A stretch of 64,000 nucleotides of DNA from Chionoecetes opilio (taxonomy: Eukaryota; Arthropoda; Malacostraca; Decapoda; Majidae): positions 904,583 to 968,582 of the forward strand of contig JACEEZ010023664.1 in assembly GCA_016584305.1 (NCBI GenBank), in the 5' to 3' direction. Shown in pieces: positions 54,486-64,000 of the stretch. A program made the position numbers and the translations under genes. Numbering within the stretch: the stretch's first letter is position 1; each line of letters begins with the position of its first letter. The notes under the pieces were generated by a model. It did not search any database, was not told where the DNA came from, and saw only the letters and a program-made list of their open reading frames with translations.

Positions 54486-57400
54486 TCCGACTTAGACTGG
54501 GATTACGGAATCAGTAAGTTTGTGTGATACTAAGGTAGGGGGGGATATTAGATACGTCGATGTAAAAATTTTGGGGGAGACTTAGATAAGTTAACGATGG
54601 GTATAGTAGTCGGTGGCAGAATAAAGGGATAAAATAAAGGGATGTAGAAAAGTTTCATGGCTAGTAAGGGAAAAAACAAAGTAGGGGATAAAAGCGGGAA
54701 AAGCGTAGTTTTTAAAAAAAAAAATGGGAAAAAAAGGGTTTTCACAAATAGGTGGTAAATGTTTGGGAAATGGATCAGTAGACAGGTAGTTAGTGGGGAG
54801 TTTAAAAGGAGGCTAGACAGTGTTAGGATGGGGATGAAAGGGGGATGTGGGTATTAAGAAAAAGGAAAATTACCACGTGTAGGTCTCACGGCCTCTTGTA
54901 GCTTTCTTATTTCTTATGGTTTATGTAACACTAATATCACCCCAAAAAACCCCTTATCCCCACTAACAACCCACCCCCCTTACCCCCCCCTAAAAAACAC
55001 CCTTCACCCCCCCCCTTATAAACACCCCTTTACCCCCCCCTTATAACCACACACCCCAAAATTTAGTCATTTTCCTTTGTATTGTTTATTTTTTTTCTCT
55101 ATTTTCCTTTTTCATCAAAATTTTCGGTCATCCCTTTTATCAGATATTTAAACATCCCACACTACACCCCCCCCCTATGAACAGCCCCCCCCCCAAACCC
55201 CCCCGGGTGCGATTCTCTGCGCGTGTGTGGAACCCTGGGCACCCTTTTTCCCGGAGCGCGGCGCCTTGATCGGAGGGGGGGGGCAGCGAAGAAGGGGGGG
55301 GTTTCATTTTGGTGGAGGTGCGAGCCCACCCAGACCTCCGAGGCCCTGGTACAAACTCCAGCTCAACACTAGAGGCCGCCCCTCATCAACACTACCCCGG
55401 TAAAAAAGGGGGTAGCGAAGGGGGGGGGGTCAGTCATAGGTAGGGGATGTGTTAAAATAATAAGGTGGATTTGAAAAAAAAAATTTATTAGTTGGTTTTT
55501 ATAAAAAAAATGGGTAAATATGCTGTTTAAACCAATACCCTTTTGACAAGGGGCTTTTTCACCGTAACCTAGGCCATCAGAATAATTGAAATAAAGAATA
55601 ACTATCTTATAATGGTGTAGTGTTTGTGTTTTTATTGAATACAAGACACTATAAGGGATATATATAGTCCCTTATAGGTCTTTTTAATCAAAGAAAAACA
55701 AAACTTTACATATTCTGGCAAAGATATGACCGATGTGTCGGAGTGGACATTTTGGACTGAAAAAAAAATTTGGGAACATAAACGATGTCGGCGCTGAATA
55801 TATAAAAATTTTACTACTTTTTACATTTTTACGCGTATATTTTATCACATATTGACCTATTTTAATTTTGGGAAATTATTAAAAAAAAATTGAGTGTTTT
55901 GTTTTTAAAATTTTTGAATAAATTTTTTTTCAGTTGTCGCAAAGTATTGTTGTTACGTGAAATTATTAATATCGCAGTTTTTGGTAAAAAAATTTTTAAC
56001 AAAACAATTTGGGTCCTTCAATATTTCCCGGAACCAAAGTGTAAAAGACAAATCTAAATTTTTTTGCTGTGAGACAATGTGGCCTGGTTACTTGAAAATG
56101 CCCTATACTTCCGACCTAACGCCCCTCTATTAACTAAAACCCAACCCGGCATTGTTTAGTACCCAACCCCGAAGGGGGTTTCCCTCAGACCCCCCCTTGG
56201 TTTTTTATCAGTTCCCGGTGTTGTAGGGGGAAGAAACCTGCTTATGAGAGAACCAACGTTCCGATACTTAACCACCGGTGTTGTGGGGTACGACAAACCC
56301 ATAAATGGGATGTGTAAAAGATAGATAAAAATGATAGATTATATATGAACTGAGTGAGTGTAGGGTGTGTCTGGTGTGTCGGCTTATTTCTGTCTCTCTC
56401 GCCCCCCCCCCCCCCCACAGGTAAATTTTAGGCCGGGGGGATGGGGTGCCGTGCCCGCCCCCAAAGGGGGCCCCATTCAAACCAGCTCGAAAAAAGTTCA
56501 TGACGCCAAGATGAACGTGTCCTGTAAGTATTTCCCGGAATGTGGTGTGTGTTGGGGGGGGGTTGAAGGGTGTGATGTGTGTTTGGGAGGGGATGGGTGT
56601 GTGGTGGTGGGTGTGTGTGTGGGGTGGGGTGTGCAGTATGTAGTTCAGCAGAACCATCGTTATAGACCAAAATACCTGGTTCTGTTCTTCACAGTATTTC
56701 CCCCTTTCCCCCCTTCTTCCCTTTCCCGTAATTCTTGCTATGTATTCCTTCCTTTTCCCTCCTCCCCTCCCCCTTTTCCCTTTCCCATATATTTCCCCTA
56801 CCATTTTGATAACTTTTTTTTTATTTTTTTTTACCTATACAAAAACTTTCTTTCCTTTTTTCTTCCTCTTCCTTCCTTTCCTTCCTCCAAATACCTTCCT
56901 TCCCCTTCCTTACCCCCCCTCCCCAAAAAACCTTTCCTTTTCCCCTTTCCCCACTCTTCCCCCGCCCCCTCCTCTTCCTTCCCCCTTTCCCTCCCTCCTC
57001 CAAAAAACCTTCCTCACCTTCCCCTCTCCTCCAAAAACCTTTTCCCTTTCCCCTTTTCCCTTTCCCTCTCCTCCCCCAAATACCTTCCTCACCTTCCCGC
57101 CCCCCAAACACCTTCCTCACTCTCCCCCCCTCCAATACTTCCTACTTTCCCCCCCCTCCAAAAAACCCCACTCTTTTTCCCTCTCCTCCTACTCACCATT
57201 ATTTTCCTCCTTGCTCCCCTTCCTTTCCCTCTCTCCAAATCCTTCCTCACTCTTCCCCCCCCCCCTCCAAATCCCTCATCTTCCATCTCCTCCTCCTCCT
57301 CCTCCTCACCCCCCCCCCCCAGGGTGAACTTTAAAGTGGGGAAACGGGGAGCAGGAGCACACAGAGGAGGGGCACAACCCACCCCGAGGACAACCCGCTA

Positions 57401-58289
57401 CGCCGTCCCTTTTCAAGCGCCAGACACGTGGGGCCCCATCGAACCCCGAACTTACACCTTCCCGAAAACTTCCTAACGATTTTGAACAAAGGGGGGCTGT
57501 GTTTAACCCCCCGAACCCGAAAAGTAAATTTTTATAGTAATTTGGGGACATTAGACGATTTTTTTGTGAATATCAACATTTTTTAATATGACCGTTTTTA
57601 TTTGTCGAAAACTATGGGTTATTCGTTATTATCGTTATTTTTTGGCTAAACAACGTTTTTTTTTAGCAAAGGGAAAGGGGCTGGGGGGTTTAAGGGGTGT
57701 GAGGGGAGGGTGTGTGTGGGAAGGGGGTTTCTGTTTGAGGAGAGAGAGGAGGGAGGAGGACAGAAATGAAAAGAAGGAGGGAGAGAGAGAGAGAGACAGG
57801 ACAGAATTAAAAAAAAAAAAAAAAAGGGGAGTTTAAAAAATTTAAACTTCATTTTTTGATGACAGAAAAAAGGGAAAGTTAAAAATGCCCCACCCATAAT
57901 ATACCCCCCCATCCCTTACTAACACCCCCTATCCCCTTTCTAACACCCCTATCCCTTTCTAAAACCCCTCCCCTTTCAACACCCCCCGCCCCTTTCTTAA
58001 AAACCCCCCAGCCCTTCACCCCCCCCCGCCCCTTCTAACACCCCCCCGCCCTTACAACACCCCCCCCCCGCCCTTTCAACACCCCCCCCCAGCCCTTCTA
58101 AACCCCCCCCCCTTACTCCCCCCCCCGCCCAGCCCCCCCCCCCCCCCTTCTAACACCCCCTCCCCCCCCCCCCCAGCCCGGGGTTGCTGTTTCAAAATTA
58201 CTCCCCCCCCTCGTCGCTTTGGCGTCTTACCGCAGCTATCTGTGGCAAAGTGACGCGCAACTTGAACGCCTCATTCCGTACAGGGTAGG

Positions 58290-58820
58290 CTGGCTGTGTT
58301 GGGGGTTTTGGGGGTTTGGGGTTATATGGGTGGGGGGGAGGAGGGATAGGAAGAGAGGGAAGGAGGGGGCGTAGGATAGAGAATGGAAAAAAGAAGAGGT
58401 GGGAATAGTAGAGGAGGGAAGTGTGTGTGTGTGTTGGTGTGGTAGAGGGAGGAAGGAAAGAAGAGAAGGAGAAGAAGTGTAGGTAATAGTATAGGAGGAA
58501 AAGTGTGGTAAGGGAAAAATGTAATAATAGTAGTAGGAGGAAGAGTGGTGTGAGGGAAGGGAAGGGGAAGACTTAGGTAATAGTAGTTGGAGGAAAAAGT
58601 GGTGTAAGGGGGGAAGGAGGGAAGTGAGGTAATAGTAGTTGGGGGAAGAGTGTGGTTGTTTGGGGGAGTGCTAGGGCTTTTTGGGTTTCAGGGATGTGTG
58701 TGGGAGCCGTGTAAGTAGGGGGTTTCTGCAGGAGGAGGAAGAGAAAAAATAGTATAAAAAGGGGGAAGAGTAGTAATAGAAAGGAGAAGGACAAAGAGGG
58801 GGAACAAACAAGTTTAAACA
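58290..58820 (-). repeat. Contracted counterpart of the HYI intron 4 minisatellite
   Basis: Reverse complement of the 46-bp unit (GTAGGTAATAGTAGTAGGAG) in about eight damaged copies, against ~28 in the other arm. Confidence 0.8.
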
Positions 58821-59019
58821 ATACTAACTAAAGTTCTTTCTAAAAATCTTTTTTTAAAATCACCAACCTTTTTTTTTTCCCCATCCCTCACCCACACCCC
58901 CTTCCCCCTGCACCCCCCTCTGTCCCCCCGCCACGTCCCGGTTCCCAGCCCCCCTGCGCTCCGGCCGGGGTCCGCGGGTGAGCTTTACTACGGATGTGCT
59001 CGCCCAAAATGAAAACTGC

Positions 59020-59745
59020 AGGGATGTTTGGCGTGGGAGAGAGAGGGGAAAATGGAGGGAGGGAGGAAAGGAAAGGGGAAGGGGGAGAGAGAGGGGAAAA
59101 AAAGGAAAAGGAAATAGGGAGGGGAAAAAAGAAAAGGAAGTAAAGAGGAGAAGGGGGAAAAGGGGAAAGGGGTGGGATGGAGGGGGGGAAGAAAGAAAAA
59201 AAAGTAAGAGAGAGAGAGAAGAAGGAAGGGATGGGATGGAGGGAGGGAAGAAAGGAAAGGAAGAGAGAGGAAGGGAGGGAAGAAAGGAAAGGAAGAGAGA
59301 GAGGAAGGGAGGGAAGAAAGGAAAGGAAGAGAGAGAGAGAGAGAGGAAGGGATGGAGGGAGGGAAGAAAGGAAAGGAAGAGAGAGAGAGAGAGGACTGAT
59401 TAGAAAGAAAGATGAAGGGAAAGGAGAGAGGAAGGGTGGTTGGAAGTAAGAGAGAGAGGGAAGGAGAGAAGGAAGAAAAAAGTAATTAGGAGGAAGGTAG
59501 GGAAAGGAGAGAGAGAGAGGGAAGGAAGGAAGTGAGAGAGAGAGAGGTGGAGAGAGGGAAGGAAAGGAAGTGAGAGAGGGAAGGAAGGAAGTGAGAGAGA
59601 GATGGAGAGAAGGAAGGAAGTGAGAGTGAGAGAGAGATGGAGAGAAGGAAGTGTGAGAGAGAGATTGAGGGAAGGAAAGTGATTAGAAAGAAGGAAGGGA
59701 GGGATGAGAAGGAGAGATGAGAGAGAGGGAGGGAAAGATAGAAAA
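59020..59745 (-). repeat. GGAA/GAGA-rich low-complexity tract
   Basis: Purine-rich GGAAGG and GAGAGA units, counterpart of the CT-rich intron 5 sequence at 42,300-42,966. E/R/K-rich frames here are by-products. Confidence 0.9.
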
Positions 59746-60480
59746 ATATCTCTTAATTCAATTCCAGTTATTTATTATTATTATTATTATTATAAATACC
59801 TTCATGATCATTACTACAACAACTACTACTGCTATGGTTACTACTACTCCTACCACTATTTTCAGGTTACAAGGGGTACGTAGGAGGGAAAAAAATTAAT
59901 TTGATTAAAGTACATGCCGATGACTACTACTTCTACTACTACTATTTTTAGGTTCCAAGGGGTACATAGGGAAAAAAAAAGAATTGAATTAAAGTACATA
60001 CCTATAACTACTACAACTACTATAACTACTACTACTATTTGCAGGTTACAAGGGGTACATAGGAGCAGAGTACGTGCCTTCCACCGCCAAGACTGAGGAT
60101 TCCTTGGTCTGGATCAAGAAATGCGGCCTGATTTTCTAGGTAAAGAGAGAGATATGAGGGGGAGAGAAGACAAGAGAATGAGAGAAGGAAGGGGGGAGAG
60201 AGAGAGGAAGACAAAAAAGGGAGAGAGAGAGAAAGTGTGTGAGGGAGTAAGAGACAATGTGAGAGAGAGAGAAAGTGTGTGAGGGAGTAAGAGACAATGT
60301 GAGAGTATGAGAGGAGGAAGACGAGAGAGAAGGAGGAGGAGGAAGGGAGAGAGAGTGAGAGAAGGAGGAAGGAAGAGAGAGAGAAGGAGGAGGAGGAAGG
60401 GAGAGAGAGTGAGAGAAGGAGGAAGGAAGAGAGAGAGAGATAGGAGGAAGGAAAGAGAGAAACAGGAGGACAAGAGAGAG

Positions 60481-63400
60481 AGACAGAAAGTGTGTGAGAG
60501 ACAGAAAGTGTGAGAGAGAGACAGAAAGTGTGTGAGAGACAGAAAGTGTGAGAGAGAGACAGAAAGGTGAGAGAGGGCAGAAAGTGTGTGAGAGGACAGA
60601 AAGTGTTTTGAGAGACAGAAAGTTTTGAGAGAGAGACAGAAAATGTGAGAGAGACAGAAAGTGTGAGAGAGAGGCAGAAAGTGTGAGAGAGAGACAGAAA
60701 GTGTGAGAGAGAGACAGAAAGTGTGAGAGAGAGACAGAAAGTGTGTGAGAGAGAGACAGAAAGTGTGTGAGAGACAGAAAGTGTGAGAGAGAGACAGAAA
60801 GTGTGTGAGAGACAGAAAGTGTGAGAGAGAGACAGAAAGTGTGTGAGAGACAGAAAGTGTGTGAGAGACAGAAAGTGTGAGAGAGAGACAGAAAGTGTGT
60901 GAGAGAGACAGAAAGTGTGTGAGAGAGACAGAAAGTGTGTGAGAGACAGGAAAGTTGTGTGAGAGACAGAAAGTGTGAGAGAGAGAGACAGAAAGGTGTG
61001 AGAGAGAGACAGAAAGTTGTGAGAGACAGAAAGTGTGAGAGAGAGACAGAAAGTGTGTGAGAGAGACAGAAGTGTGTGAGAGACAGAAAGTGTTTTGAGA
61101 GACAGAAAGTGTTGAGAGAGAGAGACAGAAAGGGGTGAGAGAGAGAGAGACAGAAAGTGTGAGAGAGAGAGAGACAGAAAGTGTGAGAGAGAGAGACAGA
61201 AAGTGTGAGAGAGAGAGACAGAAAGTGTGAGAGAGAGAGACAGAAAGTGTGAGAGAGAGAGACGAAAGTGTGAGAGAGAGAGACAGAAAGTGTGAGAGAG
61301 AGACAGAAAGTGTGGGGAGAGAGAAGAAGAAAGTGTGAGAGAGAGAGACAGAAAGTGTGAGAGAGAGAAAACAGAAAGTTGAGAGAGAGACAGAAAGTTG
61401 GTGAGAGAGAGAGACAGAAAGGTGTGAGGGGAGAGAGACAGAAAGTGTGTGAGAGAGAGAGACAGAAAGTGTGTGAGAGAGAGAGACAGAAAGTGTGAGA
61501 GAGAGAGACAGAAAGTGTGAGAGAGAGAGACAGAAAGTGTGAGAGAGAGACAGAAAGTGTGAGAGAGAGAGACAGAAAGTGTGAGAGAGAGAGACAGAAA
61601 GTGTGAGAGAGAGAGACAGAAAGTGTGAGAGAGAGAGACAGAAAGTGTGAGAGAGAGACAGAAAGTGTGAGAGAGAGAGACAGAGAGTGTGAGAGAGAGA
61701 GACCCGAAAGTGGAGAGAGGGGAGACAGAAAGTGTGAGAGAGAGAGACAGAAAGTGTGTGAGAGAGACAGAAAGTGTGTGAGAGAGAGACAGAAAGTGTG
61801 AGAGAGAGAGACAGAAAGTGTGAGGGGAGAGAGACAGAAAGTGTGAGAGAGAGAGAGACAGAAGTGTGAGAAAAGAGAGACAGAAAGTGTGAGAGAGAGA
61901 CAGAAAGGTGAAAAGAGAGACAGAAAAAGGGGAGAGAGAGAGGGCAGAAAGTGTGGGGAGAGAGAGACAGAAAGTGTGTGAGAGAGAGACAGAAAGTGTG
62001 TGAGAGAGAGACAGAAAGTGTGTGAGAGAGAGACAGAAAGTGTGTGAGAGAGAGACAGAAAGTGTGTGAGAGAGAGACAGAAAGTGTGTGAGAGAGAGAC
62101 AGGGAAAATGGTGAGAGAGAGACAGAAAGTGTGTGAGAGAGACAGAAAGTGTGAGAGAGAGAGACGAAAGTGTGTGAGAGAGAGACAGAAAGGGGTGTGA
62201 GAGAGAGACAGAAAGTGTGAGAGAGAGAGACAGAAAATGTGAGAGAGAGAGAAAAGAAATGTGTGAGAGAGAGACAAGAAAGTGTGTGAGAGAGAGACAG
62301 AAAGTGTGTGAGAGAGAGACAGAAAGTGTGTGAGAGAGAGACAGAAAGTGTGAGAGAGAGAGACAGAAAGTGTGAGAGAGAGAGACAGAAGTGTGAGAAG
62401 GGAGGACCCGAAAGTGTGAGAGAGAGAGACAGAAAGTGTGTGAGAGAGAGACAGAAAGTGTGTGAGAGAGAGACAGAAAGTGCGTTTAGAGAGACAGAAA
62501 GTGGAGAGAGAGAGACAGAAAGTGTGAGAGAGAGAGACAGAAAGTGTGGGGAGAGAGAGACAGAAAGTGTGAGAGAGAGGGGACAGAAAGTGTGTGAGAG
62601 AGACAGAAAGTGTGAGAGAGAGACAGAAAGTGTGAGAGAGAGAGAAAAGAAAGTTGTGTGAGAGAGACAGAAAGTGTGAGAGAGAGACAGGAAAATGTGT
62701 GAGAGAGACAGAAAATGTGTGAAAAGAGGGGAGAGAGAGAGAAAAAAATGTGAGAGAGAGAGACAGAAAATGTGAGAGAGAGAGACAGAAAATGTGAGAG
62801 AGAGAGACAGAAAATGTGAGAGAGAGAGACAGAAAATGTGAGAGAGAGACAGAAAACGTGAGAGAGAGACAGAAAATGTGAGAAAAGAGACAGAAAATGT
62901 GAGAGGGGAGAGAGGACAGAAAAAAGTGAGAGAGAGAGAGACAGGGAAAAAGTGAGAGAGAGACAGAAAATGTGAGAGAGAGACAAAATGTTAGAGAGAG
63001 AGACGAAAATGTGAGAGAGAGAGAGACAGAAAATGTGGGGAGGGGAGAGACAGAAAAAGTGAGAGAGAGACAGAAAATGTGAGAGTGAGACAGAAAATGT
63101 GAGAGTGAGACAGAAAATGTGGAGAGAGAGACAGAAAAATGTGAGAGAGAAGAGACAGAAAATGTGAGAGAGACAGAAAATTTGAGAGAGACAGAAAATG
63201 TGAGAGAGAGGAGGGCAGAAAATGTGAGAGAGAGAGAGAGAGAGAGAAATGTGAGAGAGAGAGAAAATGTGAGAGAGAGACAGAAATGTTGAGAGAGAGA
63301 CAGAAAATGTGAGAGACAGAAAATGAGAGAGATGAGACAGAAAATGTGAGAGAGAGAGACAAAATGTGAGAGAGAGAGACAGAAAAAGAGAGAGAGGGAG

Positions 63401-63537
63401 ACAGAAAATGGAGAGAGTGAGACAGAAAATGTGAGAGAGAGAGACAGAAAATGTGAGAGAGAGAGAGACAGAAAATGTGAGAGAGAGAGACAGAAAATGT
63501 GAGAGAGAGAGACAAAGTGTGTGAGAGAGAGAGGACA
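60481..63537 (-). repeat. AGAGAGACAGAAAGTGTG minisatellite (expanded version)
   Basis: Three kilobases of GAGAGAGACAGAAAGTGTG units, about 150 copies, with a distal half in which GTGTGAGAG becomes ATGTGAGAG (from about 62,690). Counterpart of the 445-base array at 41,246-41,690. A 713-codon S/L-rich frame on the minus strand is an artefact. Confidence 0.95.
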
Positions 63538-64000
63538 AGAGAATGAGAGGAACTACTGTAGATATTTTTATAAATTATGTAGATATTTTTTATTTATTTG
63601 TGTGTATAATTCACTTGCATGTATATATTTGTGTATGTGTTGATCATTCATTGTGTCTGTGTGTGTGTAGAATAGTTATTCTTTAAATGTAATCTTTTCT
63701 TGAGTAGTTTAGGTTATAGACATTTTTTCTTTTTTTTTCATCTACCTTTATTTAATTTCTAATCTTTGGACATTATTTAATTTTTGGGTTTTTATTTTTG
63801 TCTTTTTTTGATGGACAATTTGAGAATGGAGGAGGAGAGGACATGATGAAGAGGAAGAGAAGAGGAGATACACTGAATAAAGAAGGAAGAAAGGATGACG
63901 TAAGAGACAGACAGACGACAGGAGAGTACATAGACACAGACTGGCTAGTGTAGTGGTTTGATGGAGAGATACGGAGACACAGACTGGCTAGTGTAGGGTG

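Larger units (their letters stand above)
55211..60139 (+). pseudogene. HYI: Inverted, corrupted copy of HYI
   Basis: Six exon equivalents in plus orientation: about 55,211-55,399, 56,421-56,523, 57,323-57,491, 58,177-58,284, 58,930-59,021 and 60,045-60,139. Exon 1 has lost its ATG (GCGATTCTCTGCGC for GCGATGTCTCTGCGC) and gained or lost bases. Exon 4 lacks part of its middle, and the exon 5 donor reads GCAGGGATG instead of GCAGGTGAG. Exon 6, with stop TAG at 60,137, is identical in length and reading to the good copy. The damage grows toward the palindrome centre and consists mostly of homopolymer changes, so it probably reflects sequence quality and not pseudogenisation. Confidence 0.85.
51640..64000. 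repeat. Right arm of giant inverted duplication (partly error-rich)
   Basis: Reverse complement of 40,556-51,640. From the centre to about 59.0 kb the text shows the same homopolymer inflation as 22.1-33.3 kb. From about 59.7 kb outward it is clean, and exon 6 is intact. Total length exceeds the left arm mainly because the 60,481-63,537 array is expanded. The duplication is not closed at the window end. Confidence 0.9.

Noticed and set aside
59020..59450. E/R/K-rich frames resembling a charged coiled-coil protein
   Set aside because: GGAA/GAGA low complexity; counterpart of the intron 5 CT tract in the left arm.
60136..62277. 713-codon open frame on the minus strand
   Set aside because: It lies in a pyrimidine/purine minisatellite and encodes only S, L, H, F and C repeats; the unit simply lacks stop codons.

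Overview
The window looks like a gene-poor, repeat-choked stretch of an arthropod nuclear genome. A decapod crustacean is my best guess. The reasons are a spliced animal-type gene, non-LTR, Ty3/gypsy, Tc1 and hAT transposons, a tRNA-derived SINE, CCTAA-rich degenerate blocks of the arthropod TTAGG type, and a very large load of microsatellites and minisatellites. There is no prokaryotic gene organisation. The assignment to crustaceans is inference.

Region 1 (1-12,420) is a graveyard of elements: a plus-strand non-LTR reverse transcriptase fragment, a 153-bp tandem repeat carrying CTCF-like motifs, CCTAA-like minisatellites, a SINE, several hairpins, and the 3' half of a minus-strand non-LTR retrotransposon (LINE).

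Region 2 (12,421-34,369) reads as one very large insertion into that LINE. It begins and ends with the same ~220-bp inverted repeats (GTGGAGCGG...CCGCTCCAC), is flanked by an imperfect 8-bp target duplication, and the LINE resumes at 34,377 with its 5' part. Inside are a cysteine-rich ORF (12,890-15,076) ending at a splice-donor-like site, a misplaced extra right terminus (15,105-15,298), a 1.6-kb AGT microsatellite, a perfect 55-bp-arm palindrome beside a frameshifted charged coiled-coil ORF, a deleted hAT element sitting in a GT microsatellite, then the apparent second half of the ORF (about 22.5-24.9 kb) and a minus-strand gypsy element with two LTRs inserted in the right inverted repeat. 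From about 22.1 to 33.35 kb the sequence is full of homopolymer errors and reads as unpolished.

Region 3 (34,377-40,550) holds the LINE endonuclease piece, a complete Tc1-like element with a dead transposase, a 1.2-kb palindrome with a TA/GA centre, and tandem repeats.

Region 4 (about 40,556-64,000) is a giant inverted duplication centred near 51.64 kb. The left arm carries the only intact host gene, a six-exon hydroxypyruvate isomerase on the minus strand whose exons sum to exactly 798 bp (265 aa). The right arm carries the same gene inverted, heavily corrupted except for its last exon and the outer flank. The arms differ most in minisatellite length. Either this is a real head-to-head duplication with one poorly sequenced arm, or a fold-back read artefact; the quality pattern favours the artefact.

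The genes do not form a pathway: one metabolic gene is embedded among mobile elements that have inserted into one another.
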